Source: Corallococcus coralloides DSM 2259 | Lineage (GTDB): Bacteria > Myxococcota > Myxococcia > Myxococcales > Myxococcaceae | Assembly (NCBI RefSeq): GCF_000255295.1 | Contig: NC_017030.1 | Location: 1,550,001 to 1,614,000, forward strand | Direction: 5' to 3' | DNA length: 64,000 nt | Part shown: piece by piece, positions 6,698-15,817 of the stretch | How positions within the stretch are numbered: the stretch's first letter is position 1 | Layout of the letters: every line of letters begins with the position of its first letter | Program-made: the position numbers and the translations under genes | The notes under the pieces: model-generated | The model's database searches: none | What the model was told of the DNA's origin: nothing | The model's input: the letters and a program-made list of their open reading frames with translations, nothing else

Positions 6698-8512
6698 TCA
6701 GCCCAGCGCCTTGACCGTCGGCTCTGGCGTGTCGCGGAACTGCTGGTGGTACAGCTCCGCGTAGAGCCCGCCCTTCTCGAGCAGCTCCGCGTGGTTGCCG
6801 CGCTCCACCACGGTGCCGTGCTCCAGCACCAGGATGAGGTCCGCGTGGCGGATGGTGTTGAGCCGGTGCGCGATGACGATGCTCGTGCGGCCGGACAACA
6901 GCTGCCCCAGCGCCAGCTGGATGAGCGCCTCCGTGCGCGTGTCGATGTTCGCCGTCGCCTCATCCAGGATGAGCACCCGCGGATTGGCGATGACCGCGCG
7001 AGCGAACGCGAGCAGCTGCCGCTGCCCCTGGCTGAGCGTCGCGCCGCCCTCGCCCAGCACGGTGTCGTAGCCCTGCGGCAGCCGGGTGATGAAGTCGTGC
7101 GCGTGCACCGCCTTCGCCGCCGCCTCCACGTCCTCGCGAGTGGCGTCCTGCTTCCCGTAGGCGATGTTGTCCGCCACCTTGCCGCTGAAGAGGAACGGCT
7201 CCTGGAGCACCATGGCCATCTGCCGGCGCAGGCTGCCTCGCGTCACCTGGCGCACGTCGTGCCCGTCCACGCGCACCGTGCCTCCCGTCACGTCGTAGAA
7301 GCGCGGCACCAGGCTGGCCACTGTCGTCTTGCCCGCGCCCGTGCGCCCCACCAGCGCCAGCGTCTGGCCGGGCTCCAGGTGGAAGGACACGTCGCGCAGC
7401 ACCGGCCTCGCCGCGTCGTACCCGAAGGACACGCCCTCGAACACCACCTGGCCCTTCAGCGGCCCCAGCTCCACCGCGCCCGCCACGTCCGGCGGCTCCG
7501 TTGTCTCATCGAGGATGGAGAAGATGCGCTCCGCCCCCGCCAGCGCGGACTGCATCAGCGCGGCCACGGAGGCGGCCAATTGCACCGGCCGGAAGAACTG
7601 CTGCACGTAGATGAGGAACGCCGCCACGCCACCCACCGTGAGCTGCCCGCTCAGCGCCAGCGCGCCGCCGTAGCCAATCACGAGCGCCGTGGACAGCGTG
7701 GAGAGCAGGTCGATGGCCGGCGAGAACGCGGACGTGATGCCCACCGCTGCCACGTTCGCGTCGCGGTTGGCCGCGTTCCTGTCGCGGAAGCGCTCGATGT
7801 TCTTCTCCGTGCGGTTGAAGGCCTGCGCCTGCCGCACGCCCCCAATCTCCTCCTGGAGGTTCGCCGTCACGTCGCCCACCGTCTGCCGCGTCTTGCGGTA
7901 GGCATTGCGCGCCCGCGACGCGAAGAACCACGTGGTGAGCACGATGGCGGGGATGAGGGAGAAGCACGCCAGCGCCAGGCGCCAGTTGAGCGCGAACATC
8001 GCGACGAGCACACCCACCAGCCCCAGCAGCGACCCCAACAGCTGCGTCAGTCCCTGCGCGAAGAGCTGGTTGAGCGTGTCCACGTCGCTGAGCAGCCGGC
8101 TCATCAGGTCGCCCAGAGGCCGCCGGTCGAACCACGACAGCGGCAGCTGCTGGAGCCGCTCGAAGAGGCGCTGGCGCAGGTCCGACAGGACGTGCTGCCC
8201 CGTGTGGCCCACCCGCCGCGTCTGCGCCTGCTGCGTCAGCACACCCACGACGAAGACGACGAACAGCACCCCCAGCGTCCGCAACAGCCCCCAGCCGTCT
8301 CCCGAGCCGATGTCGTGGTCGATGGCCCGGCTCATCAGGTACGGCCCCAGCGCCTGGCACGCCGCGCCCACCAGGATGAAGACCATCGCCACGGTGAGCG
8401 TGCCCGCGTGCGGACGCAGCTCGCCCAGGAGCCGGCGCAGCACCTTCCCACGGTGCTGTGCCCGGCCCGTCTCCAGCTCCGCCATCGCCTCGATGCTTCC
8501 GGGCCGCCTCAT
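6698..8512 (-). CDS. ABC exporter half-transporter, canonical nucleotide site subunit
   Basis: Predicted 604 residues: an N-terminal six-helix exporter domain (about 30-340) fused to an ATPase domain. Walker A is GRTGAGKTT (about 387-395), the signature is LSQGQRQLLAFARA (about 492), Walker B is VLILDEAT with the catalytic Glu (about 510), and the H-loop is IVIAHRL (about 543). The LSQGQRQ signature is typical of the YheH/BmrD-like partner in heterodimeric multidrug exporters. Its ATG at 8512 overlaps the TGA of the upstream gene (ATGA, 8509-8512), so translation is probably coupled and the two chains form one transporter in the inner membrane. The cargo (drug, lipid or peptide) is not predictable; no substrate-linked neighbour is present. 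Confidence 0.95.
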   Translation of the reverse strand: MRRPGSIEAMAELETGRAQHRGKVLRRLLGELRPHAGTLTVAMVFILVGAACQALGPYLMSRAIDHDIGSGDGWGLLRTLGVLFVVFVVGVLTQQAQTRRVGHTGQHVLSDLRQRLFERLQQLPLSWFDRRPLGDLMSRLLSDVDTLNQLFAQGLTQLLGSLLGLVGVLVAMFALNWRLALACFSLIPAIVLTTWFFASRARNAYRKTRQTVGDVTANLQEEIGGVRQAQAFNRTEKNIERFRDRNAANRDANVAAVGITSAFSPAIDLLSTLSTALVIGYGGALALSGQLTVGGVAAFLIYVQQFFRPVQLAASVAALMQSALAGAERIFSILDETTEPPDVAGAVELGPLKGQVVFEGVSFGYDAARPVLRDVSFHLEPGQTLALVGRTGAGKTTVASLVPRFYDVTGGTVRVDGHDVRQVTRGSLRRQMAMVLQEPFLFSGKVADNIAYGKQDATREDVEAAAKAVHAHDFITRLPQGYDTVLGEGGATLSQGQRQLLAFARAVIANPRVLILDEATANIDTRTEALIQLALGQLLSGRTSIVIAHRLNTIRHADLILVLEHGTVVERGNHAELLEKGGLYAELYHQQFRDTPEPTVKALG

Positions 8513-10290
8513 GCCACCTCCTCCTGACGCGGCGGCAGCAGCTGCGACCCGAGGATGTCGTTGTACAGCTCGCTGGTGGCCTTCAGCTCTTCATGTCGTC
8601 CCTTCGCGGCGATGCGCCCCTCGTCCAGCACCAGGATGAGGTCCGCGTCCCGCACGGTGCTGATGCGCTGGGCGATGACGATGGCCGTCCTGCGCTTGTC
8701 CCGCATCAGCGCGTCCAGCGCGCCCTGGATGGCGGTCTCCGTGCGCGCGTCCACCGCGGACGTGCTGTCGTCCAGGATGAGCAGGCGCGGGTCCGTGAGC
8801 AGCGCCCGCGCGATGGCCAACCGCTGCCGCTGTCCGCCAGACAGCCCCACGCCGCGCTCGCCCACCACCGTGTCGTAGCCCTGGGGCAGCTCGCGGATGA
8901 ACTCCGCCGCCTGGGCCGCCTCCGCCGCGGCCTCCACCTGGGCCTGCGTCGCCTCCGGGCGCCCATAGGCGATGTTCTCCCGCACCGTGCCGGAGAACAG
9001 CAGCGCGTCCTGGAGCACCACGCCCAGCTGCGAGCGCAGGCTCGCGAGCGTCACGTCCCGCACGTCGTGCCCGTCCAGCAGCACCGCGCCCCCGGTGACG
9101 TCGTAGAAGCGCGGCAGCAGGTTGATGAGGGTGCTCTTGCCAGAGCCGGTGGTGCCCAGCACCGCCACCAGCTGCCCGGGCTCCAGCGTCACGCTCACGC
9201 CGCGCAGGATTTCGCGGTCGCTGCCCGCGTAGCGGAAGCGCACGTCGCGCAGCTCGATGCGGCCCTGCAACGGAGGCAGCGGCACCGCGCCCGGACGGTC
9301 CGCCACCTCCACCGCCGTGTCGAGCAGCTCGAAGACGCGCTGCGCGGACGCGCTCGCCCGCGACATGCTGGCCGCGAAGAAGCCCAGCGTCATCAGGGGC
9401 ATCAGCAGGAAGGCCAGGTAGCTGTTGAAGGCCACCAGCTCTCCCAGCGTCAGCTCCTGATGGAAGATGCGCCAGCCGCCCACGCCCACCACCATCAGCG
9501 TGCCCATGTTGGCGAAGAACGTGACGTAGGGGAAGTTGGCCGCCAGCGAGTCCACCACCCGCAGGTTCTTCTCCTTCAGCTCCGCGTTGGTCTTCCCGTA
9601 GCGCGCGAGCTCCCGCGCCTCGCCGGAGAAGGCGCGCACCACGCGCAGCCCGCGCAGGTCCTCCTGCAGCGTGGTGTTGAGCGAGCCCAAGAGCGCCTGC
9701 AGCTGGCCGAACAGCGGACGCATCCGCCGCATGAACCGGCGCAGCACCCACAGGATGGGCGGCACGGTGCTCAGCGCCGCCAGCGCCAGCACCGGATCCA
9801 GGTACAACAGCAGCCCCGCGCAGCCCACCAGCATCGCCGCCGCCGCGGCGAACTGCACCACGCCGCTGCCCACGAAGGTGCGCACCGCCTCCACGTCGCT
9901 CGTCAGCCGCGTGAGCAGCTGCCCCGTCTGCGCCTGGTCGTAGTAGCTGAAGGACAGCCGCTGGATGCGCGCGAAGAGCGCGTCGCGCAGGTCGAACGCC
10001 ACGCCCTGCGATGCGCGCTCCGCCAGGTAGCCCTGCAGGAAGTTGAACAGGCCTCGCCCCAGCGCGATGGCGACCAGGCCTCCCACCGCCAGCCACACGG
10101 GCCCTATCTCCCCGCGCGCCAGCCCGTGGTCGATGGCGATGCGGATCATCTGCGGCGCGCCCAGGTTCGCCACGGAGACGAGCAGCAGGGACAGCAGCGC
10201 CCCCAGCGCCTCCAGGCGGTAGCGGCGCAGATAGCCCAATGCCCGCAGGATGGGCGGACGGCCGGATGCGGGTGGCGCGGACGTGCTCAC
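8509..10290 (-). CDS. ABC exporter half-transporter, degenerate nucleotide site subunit
   Basis: Predicted 593 residues: six-helix membrane domain, then an ATPase domain with Walker A GTTGSGKST (about 378) and signature LSGGQRQRLAIARA (about 482). Walker B is LLILDDSTSAVD, so the catalytic Glu is replaced by Asp, and the H-loop reads IVIAQRIS, so the switch His is Gln. These two changes mark the degenerate-site subunit of heterodimeric exporters such as BmrC or TM287. It is paired with the canonical downstream subunit through a 4-base stop/start overlap. The start is uncertain: GTG at 10290 precedes STSAPPASGRPPILRAL; an ATG at 10335 is an alternative with an Arg-rich leader and no better ribosome site. 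Confidence 0.93.
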   Translation of the reverse strand: MSTSAPPASGRPPILRALGYLRRYRLEALGALLSLLLVSVANLGAPQMIRIAIDHGLARGEIGPVWLAVGGLVAIALGRGLFNFLQGYLAERASQGVAFDLRDALFARIQRLSFSYYDQAQTGQLLTRLTSDVEAVRTFVGSGVVQFAAAAAMLVGCAGLLLYLDPVLALAALSTVPPILWVLRRFMRRMRPLFGQLQALLGSLNTTLQEDLRGLRVVRAFSGEARELARYGKTNAELKEKNLRVVDSLAANFPYVTFFANMGTLMVVGVGGWRIFHQELTLGELVAFNSYLAFLLMPLMTLGFFAASMSRASASAQRVFELLDTAVEVADRPGAVPLPPLQGRIELRDVRFRYAGSDREILRGVSVTLEPGQLVAVLGTTGSGKSTLINLLPRFYDVTGGAVLLDGHDVRDVTLASLRSQLGVVLQDALLFSGTVRENIAYGRPEATQAQVEAAAEAAQAAEFIRELPQGYDTVVGERGVGLSGGQRQRLAIARALLTDPRLLILDDSTSAVDARTETAIQGALDALMRDKRRTAIVIAQRISTVRDADLILVLDEGRIAAKGRHEELKATSELYNDILGSQLLPPRQEEVA

Positions 10291-10455
10291 GTGAGACCTG
10301 GACCCCTTCCTCCCCACCCGGGAAGGCGCGCGCATGATGGGCGCCCCCACGCGCCGCTTCAAGCACCACGCATGGCACGAAACGACGGTTGCGCGCCGCG
10401 CCACGGCCCGTTACGTGGGCGGCCTTTCCTCCCGCTTCGTCACGAGGTGAACGTC

Positions 10456-11490
10456 ATGGAATACCGGCAGCTGGGTGGTTCTGGTTTCAAGGTCCCCGTC
10501 CTCAGCCTGGGCACGGGCACGTTCGGTGGCGCTGGTGACTTCTTCAAGGGCTTCGGCTCCAGCGACGTGAAGGAGTCCACGCGGCTCGTGGACATCGCGC
10601 TGGACGCGGGCGTGAACATGTTCGACTCCGCGGACGGCTACTCCGCCGGGCTCGCCGAAGAGATTCTGGGCAAGGCGCTGGAGGGCCGGCGCGACAAGGC
10701 CATCATCTCCACCAAGGCCACCTTCCGCGCGGGCACGGGGCCCAACGACGTGGGCTCCTCGCGCTTCCACCTCACGCGCGCCGTGGAGGCCGCGCTGCGC
10801 CGGCTGAAGACGGACTACATCGACCTGTTCCAGCTCCACGCCTTCGACGCGGTGACGCCCGTGGAGGAGGTCCTCAACACCCTGGACGGCTTCGTGCGCG
10901 CGGGGAAGATCCGCTACATCGGCTGCTCCAACTTCTCCGGCTGGCACCTGATGAAGTCGCTGGCCGTGTCGGAGCGCTACAACCTGGCGCGCTACGTGGC
11001 CCACCAGGCCTACTACTCGCTCGTGGGCCGGGACTACGAGTGGGAGCTGATGCCGCTCGCGCAGGATCAGAAGGTGGGTGCGGTGGTGTGGAGCCCGCTG
11101 GGCTGGGGCCGGCTCACCGGCAAGCTGCGCCGGGGCGCGCCGAAGCCGGAGACAAGCCGCCTCAACAACCCCGCCACCGCGGCGGGCGGCCCGCAGGTGC
11201 CGGAGGAGTACCTCTTCAAGGTCGTGGACGCGCTCGACGCCGTGGCCCAGGAGACGGGCAAGACGGTGCCGCAGGTGGCGCTCAACTGGCTGCTCCAGCG
11301 GCCCACCGTGTCCAACGTCATCATCGGCGCGCGCACGGAGGAGCAGCTGCGCCAGAACCTGGGCGCCATCGGCTGGAACCTCACGCCCGCGCAGGTGGCC
11401 ACGCTGGACGCCGCCAGCGCCACGCCCTGGCCGTACCCGTACTTCCACCAGCGCCAGTTCCACGAGCGCAACCCGTTCCCCGTGACGTGA
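10456..11490 (+). CDS. Aldo/keto reductase (AKR, YajO/Tas-like)
   Basis: Predicted 344 residues. The N-terminus MEYRQLGGSGFKVPVLSLGT is the standard opening of this AKR group. The catalytic Asp/Tyr lie in MFDSADGYSAGLAEE, Lys in IISTKATF and His in LFQLHAFD. The cofactor-binding GARTEEQLRQNLGAIGW closes the barrel. The ATG at 10456 has GAGGTGA 5 bases upstream. It is divergent from the ABC exporter, separated by 165 bases with no recognisable promoter consensus. It is distinct from the AKR at 4449-5327; the two are from different AKR subgroups, judging by their C-terminal motifs. Confidence 0.94.
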   Translation: MEYRQLGGSGFKVPVLSLGTGTFGGAGDFFKGFGSSDVKESTRLVDIALDAGVNMFDSADGYSAGLAEEILGKALEGRRDKAIISTKATFRAGTGPNDVGSSRFHLTRAVEAALRRLKTDYIDLFQLHAFDAVTPVEEVLNTLDGFVRAGKIRYIGCSNFSGWHLMKSLAVSERYNLARYVAHQAYYSLVGRDYEWELMPLAQDQKVGAVVWSPLGWGRLTGKLRRGAPKPETSRLNNPATAAGGPQVPEEYLFKVVDALDAVAQETGKTVPQVALNWLLQRPTVSNVIIGARTEEQLRQNLGAIGWNLTPAQVATLDAASATPWPYPYFHQRQFHERNPFPVT

Positions 11491-11505
11491 GCGGGGCGTG
11501 AAGCA

Positions 11506-11538
11506 GGAGGCGGCCAGGGCCTGGGGCCGGCCGCCTCC
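11506..11538 (+). terminator. Strong hairpin after the aldo/keto reductase gene, without T-tract
   Basis: GGAGGCGGCC (11506-11515) and GGCCGCCTCC (11529-11538) form a perfect 10-bp stem with a 13-base loop, 16 bases after the stop. No run of T follows, so it may end transcription inefficiently, stabilise the 3' end, or act in the leader of the downstream arylsulfatase gene. Confidence 0.5.
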
Positions 11539-11571
11539 GTCCCGGGGGCAGATTCGCTGTCTCCCGGGACG

Positions 11572-13941
11572 ATGCACCTCACGCCCATGTCCCTCAAAGA
11601 ATACAAGCCCGGCAGCCCCTTCCCCGGCGTCATCGGACGCACGTGGGAGCAGTCGTCTCCCGCGTGGCCGGCGCCCCTGCGCTCGAAGCCCGGCGCGCCC
11701 AACGTCCTGTTCATCATCCTGGATGACACGGGCTTCGGGCACCTGGGCTGCTACGGCTCGCCCATCCGCACGCCGAACCTGGACCGGCTGGCGAAGGGCG
11801 GGCTGCTCTACAACAACATGCACACCACCGCGCTGTGCTCGCCCACGCGCGCGTGCATCCTCACCGGCCGCAACCACCACTCCAACGGGATGGGCACCAT
11901 CACCGAAACGTCGCTGGGCTACCCCGGCTACAACGGCACCATCCCCTTCGAGAACGGCTTCCTCTCCGAGATGCTGATGGAGGCCGGCTACAACACGTAT
12001 GCCATTGGCAAGTGGCACGTGACCCCCGCGGAGCAGACGAGCGCCGCCGGGCCGTACTCGCGCTGGCCGCTGGGCCGCGGCTTCGAGCGCTTCTATGGCT
12101 TCCTGGGCGGGGACACGCACCAGTACTACCCGGACCTCATCCACGACAACCACGCCATCCGCCCGCCCGGCACTCCCGAAGAGGGCTACCACCTCACGCC
12201 GGACCTGGTGGACCGGGCCATCGACTGCATCGCGGACACCAAGCAGGTCGCGCCCGACAAGCCCTTCTTCCTCTACTTCGCCCCGGGCGCCATGCACGCC
12301 CCCCACCACGTCCCGCGCGAGTGGGCGGACGCCTACGCGGGCCAGTTCGACGACGGCTGGGACGCCTACCGTCAGAAGGTGTTCCAGAAGCAGCTGGAGC
12401 TGGGCGTGCTCCCCCGGGGCACGCAGCTGTCCCGGCACGACCCGGACGTGCAGGAATGGGACTCGCTGCCCCCGGAGGAGAAGCGCCTCTACGCGCGGAT
12501 GATGGAGGTCTTCGCGGGCTTCCTGGAGCACACGGACCATCACATTGGCCGGCTGCTGAAGTTCCTGGAGGACACCGGCCAGCTGGACAACACGCTCATC
12601 ATGGTGCTGTCCGACAACGGGGCCAGCGCGGAGGGCGGGCCGCACGGCTCCGTGAACGAGCTGAAGTTCTTCAACAACGCGCCGGAGTCGCTGGCGCAGA
12701 ACCTGGCGGCCATGGAGGACCTGGGCGGGCCGAAGTACTTCAACCACTACCCGTGGGGCTGGGCCTGGGCGGGGGACACGCCGTTCCGCCGCTGGAAGCG
12801 CGAGACGTACCGCGGCGGCACCACCGACCCGTTCCTCGTCCACTGGCCCCGGGGCATCCAGGCGAAGGGCGAGGTGCGCACGCAGTACGCGCACGCCATC
12901 GACATGGTGCCTACCGTGCTGGACTGCCTGGGCCTGGAGCCGCTCGCGGAGATCCGCGGCGTCACCCAGTCACCCATCGAAGGCGTCAGCTTCAAGCACA
13001 CGTTCAACGACGGGAACGCGGCCAGCAGACACCGCACGCAGTACTTCGAGATGTTCAGCTCGCGCGCCATCTACCATGACGGCTGGCGCGCGGTGTGCCC
13101 GTTCCCCGGCCCGTCCTTCACGGAGGCCGGAGAGGGCTTCGGTGAGTCGCTGCTCGACGAGGACCGGCTGCGCGAGCTGGATGCGCACGGCTGGGAGCTG
13201 TACCACGTGGCGCAAGACTGCTCCGAGACGAAGAACGTGGCGGAGGAGCACCGGGGCAAGCTCATCGAGATGATCGCCCTCTGGTACGCGGAAGCCGGGC
13301 GCTACCAGGTGCTGCCGCTCGCGTCGCCCACCCGCGCCGTGTTCGCCCTGGAGCGCCCGCAGCTCACGAAGGACCGCACGCGCTACGTGTACCGCCCGCA
13401 CACGTCACCCGCGCCGGAGAACGCGGCGGTGCACGTGCTCAACCGTCCCCACACCATCACCGCGGACGTGGAGGTGACGCGGGACACGGAGGGCGTGCTG
13501 CTCAGCCACGGCGGCCTCACCGGCGGCTACACGTTCTTCATCCAGGACCACAAGCTGCACTACGCCTACAACTACCTCGGCGAGCAGGAGTTCCACCTCG
13601 AGTCGGCGGTGGACGTGCCGGAGGGGCGCTCGGAGCTGAGGTTCGAGTTCGAGCCCACCGGCAAACCGGACCTGAAGGTAGGGCGGGGCACTCCCGGACG
13701 CGGCCGGCTCTACATCAACGGGGACCTGGTGGCGCAGAGCACCATCGACGCGACCATGCCGGTGGCCATCAGCCTGGGGGAGGGGCTCACCTGCGGCCGG
13801 GACGAGAACTCACCCGTCAGCCAGCGCTACGACGCGCCCTTCGAGTTCACCGGCACGCTCCACCAGGTGACGGTGGACGTCGTCGGGGAGCACGTCCGGG
13901 ACACGAAGGCCGAGCAGAAGGCGGCCCTGGCGAAGCAGTGA
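11572..13941 (+). CDS. Arylsulfatase (sulfatase family, formylglycine type)
   Basis: Predicted 789 residues; hydrolyses sulfate esters using a formylglycine made from Cys. The active-site motif CSPTR is at residues 89-93 (ALCSPTRACILTGRNHH), matching C-x-P-x-R with a Cys target. The metal-binding start of the fold is VLFIILDDTGFGHLGCYG, with later ligands in VLSDNGASAEGG. The sequence most resembles large Pseudomonas AtsA-type arylsulfatases, with a C-terminal beta-sandwich of about 200 residues. No signal peptide is visible at ATG 11572 or at the alternative ATG 11587, so the enzyme appears cytoplasmic, again like AtsA. There is no clear ribosome site. A formylglycine-generating enzyme is needed but is not encoded next to it. 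Confidence 0.94.
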   Translation: MHLTPMSLKEYKPGSPFPGVIGRTWEQSSPAWPAPLRSKPGAPNVLFIILDDTGFGHLGCYGSPIRTPNLDRLAKGGLLYNNMHTTALCSPTRACILTGRNHHSNGMGTITETSLGYPGYNGTIPFENGFLSEMLMEAGYNTYAIGKWHVTPAEQTSAAGPYSRWPLGRGFERFYGFLGGDTHQYYPDLIHDNHAIRPPGTPEEGYHLTPDLVDRAIDCIADTKQVAPDKPFFLYFAPGAMHAPHHVPREWADAYAGQFDDGWDAYRQKVFQKQLELGVLPRGTQLSRHDPDVQEWDSLPPEEKRLYARMMEVFAGFLEHTDHHIGRLLKFLEDTGQLDNTLIMVLSDNGASAEGGPHGSVNELKFFNNAPESLAQNLAAMEDLGGPKYFNHYPWGWAWAGDTPFRRWKRETYRGGTTDPFLVHWPRGIQAKGEVRTQYAHAIDMVPTVLDCLGLEPLAEIRGVTQSPIEGVSFKHTFNDGNAASRHRTQYFEMFSSRAIYHDGWRAVCPFPGPSFTEAGEGFGESLLDEDRLRELDAHGWELYHVAQDCSETKNVAEEHRGKLIEMIALWYAEAGRYQVLPLASPTRAVFALERPQLTKDRTRYVYRPHTSPAPENAAVHVLNRPHTITADVEVTRDTEGVLLSHGGLTGGYTFFIQDHKLHYAYNYLGEQEFHLESAVDVPEGRSELRFEFEPTGKPDLKVGRGTPGRGRLYINGDLVAQSTIDATMPVAISLGEGLTCGRDENSPVSQRYDAPFEFTGTLHQVTVDVVGEHVRDTKAEQKAALAKQ

Positions 13942-13987
13942 AAAACAAAAGGCCCGGACGGGAGCAGAAGGGCTCCCATCCGGGCCT
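13941..13987 (-). terminator. Intrinsic terminator of the M4 protease gene (usable in both directions)
   Basis: Between the convergent arylsulfatase and protease genes lies the stem AGGCCCGGACGGGAGC / GGCTCCCATCCGGGCCT, with one mismatch. Read on the minus strand it is followed by TTTTGTTTTT (complement of 13941-13950), a classic terminator for the protease. In the plus direction it could also stop arylsulfatase transcripts, though no T-run follows. Confidence 0.85.
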
Positions 13988-14002
13988 GGAGACTTCAGGG
14001 GA

Positions 14003-15817
14003 TTACTTGGTCACGCCGACGGCGGTCCAGGCCTCGGCGACCTTCTTCGCCTCGGTGGAGTCCTTGCCGTACAGGTCCGTGGCGGCCTTGATGGTGGCGG
14101 CGCGGGCCTCGGAGAAGTTCGTCTGCGGCGTCATGTACGTGGTCAGCGCGCGGCCGAAGACCTTGAGGCTCTTCTCCATGCCGATGCCGTCCTTCACCTC
14201 GATGCCGGACGTCTTGTTCTTGCCGCCCTCGGTGAGCAGGAAGAAGGCGTTGTTCGCGATGCCGCTGGAGCCGTGGACCTCCGTCATCTTCGGGTAGTTC
14301 TTGTAGTTGTCGATGGAGTAGCCATCCGACGTGGGGTCGTTCATGTAGCGGAGGGCGTCCGTGTTGTCGCCGTTGTTGGGCGTCCACGCGTCCTCGCCCA
14401 CCGCCCAGTCGAACTTCACGCCCTCGTTGCGCTGGCTCACGTACCACTCGACGCCCGTGCCCATGATGTCGCTGAAGGACTCGTTGAGGCCGCCGGACTC
14501 GCCCTCGTACTCCAGGCCCGCGGTGCGCTCGGTGAGGCCGTGGCTGATTTCGTGGCCCGCGATGTCCAGCGTGGTGAGCGGGCCGGAGTCGCGGCCGTCG
14601 CCGTCGCCGTACTGCATCTTCTCGCCGTCCCAGAACGCGTTCACCAGGTTCACGTCGGTGTGCACGTAGGAGATGAGCTTCTCACCCTTGCCGTCGATGG
14701 AGTCGCGGCCGAGGATGTCCTTGTAGAAGTCGTAGGTCATCGCCGCGCCGTAGTGCGCGTCCACGCCCGCCTGGGCGCGCGATGGGTCGGTCTTCTCACC
14801 CCAGACGTCGTTCTTGTCGGTGATGGGCGTCGCGCCGGAGGCCTCCGGGCGGTTCTTGCCGTCGTACGTCACGATGCCCTTGCCGCGCGTCTTGTCCTCC
14901 AGCGAGTACGTGCCGTCCTTGTTCTTCGTGGTCTGGAGGTCCACCTTGCCGCTGTACATCGTCTGGTCGTCCGCCACGCGGCCCGTGCCCGGCGTGGTGG
15001 GCGTCGTCGGCGTCGTCGCCGGCGTGGTGGGCTTGGACGGCGTCTGGGCCGCGGAGGCCCCGCCCGTGTGGGCGGCGTGCGCGGAGCCGCCGGAGCAGCA
15101 CGCGCGGATGGTGTTGAACTGCTTGAGGGACTCGCCGGTGTTCGCGTCGATGAAGTAGTTCATCGAGCGCGGGTCCTTCCCGTTGGACAGCGACGTGTCG
15201 GTGAGCGTCACGTGGTAGGCGGCGTGGTACTGGCCGTCCTTGCCCTTCACGATGACCTTCTCCGACGTGGGGGCCTTGGACGTCTCGCCGTTGAAGTCCT
15301 TCTGGGCAATCGCCAGCGCGTCCTTCGCGTTCAGCTTCGTGGGCGCCTTGCCCAGGCCCGCCGGGATGTTGGACACGTTGCCCGTCAGGCTGTCGAAATC
15401 GCCCTTCGCGTCCAGGTGGCCGATGATCTGCTCACCGGAGACCTTCACGCCCTCGTGCATGCGGTCCATGCGCACGTGCGTCATGCCCAGCTGGTCGCGC
15501 TCCACCGTGCGCGGCGCGAACGACGTGCCGCCCGTGATGCCCGTCAGCTGCGGGTTCTTCTGGTTCACGTACGCCACCGTCTGCTGCACGGCCCGCTGCG
15601 CCTGGGGGCTGGAGATGTCCACCGGGCCCGGCGTCAGCTTCTGCCCCACGCCGTTCAGCGCCACCGTGGCCTTCGCCTTGGCGGGCGCGCCCGCGCTGAA
15701 GCTGGACTGCGAGCTCATGCCCACCGGGCCCTGCGGCTTCACGGTGTTCACCGGCTTCGTGTCGGTGCGGTTCTGGGTGGCGACAACGGGCTTCGACAGG
15801 TCGGTGCGCAGGGCCAT
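14003..15817 (-). CDS. Thermolysin-like M4 metallopeptidase with FTP/PepSY propeptide
   Basis: Predicted 604 residues, a zinc endopeptidase. The catalytic domain (about 285-604) has HEISH at about 419-423, the third zinc ligand and Glu in GGLNESFSDIMG about 20 residues on, and HGSSGIANNAFFLL near 500. Residues about 70-260 look like an FTP/PepSY inhibitory propeptide (NYFIDANTGESLKQFNTI at its end). A Cys-Cys pair and a Thr/Pro-rich linker (TTPATTPTTPTTPGTG) separate the two. The family is normally secreted, but the N-terminus MALRTDLSKPVVATQNRT has no hydrophobic signal segment. Either the export route is unusual or the true start differs, though nothing hydrophobic is encoded upstream in frame. 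No GGAGG site precedes ATG 15817. A strong terminator follows the gene. Confidence 0.93.
   Translation of the reverse strand: MALRTDLSKPVVATQNRTDTKPVNTVKPQGPVGMSSQSSFSAGAPAKAKATVALNGVGQKLTPGPVDISSPQAQRAVQQTVAYVNQKNPQLTGITGGTSFAPRTVERDQLGMTHVRMDRMHEGVKVSGEQIIGHLDAKGDFDSLTGNVSNIPAGLGKAPTKLNAKDALAIAQKDFNGETSKAPTSEKVIVKGKDGQYHAAYHVTLTDTSLSNGKDPRSMNYFIDANTGESLKQFNTIRACCSGGSAHAAHTGGASAAQTPSKPTTPATTPTTPTTPGTGRVADDQTMYSGKVDLQTTKNKDGTYSLEDKTRGKGIVTYDGKNRPEASGATPITDKNDVWGEKTDPSRAQAGVDAHYGAAMTYDFYKDILGRDSIDGKGEKLISYVHTDVNLVNAFWDGEKMQYGDGDGRDSGPLTTLDIAGHEISHGLTERTAGLEYEGESGGLNESFSDIMGTGVEWYVSQRNEGVKFDWAVGEDAWTPNNGDNTDALRYMNDPTSDGYSIDNYKNYPKMTEVHGSSGIANNAFFLLTEGGKNKTSGIEVKDGIGMEKSLKVFGRALTTYMTPQTNFSEARAATIKAATDLYGKDSTEAKKVAEAWTAVGVTK

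Noticed and set aside
10373-10392. Sigma-54 promoter (TGGCACG ... TTGC) upstream of the aldo/keto reductase
   Set aside because: The spacing between the elements is 9 bases instead of the required 4, so the -24/-12 geometry is wrong.
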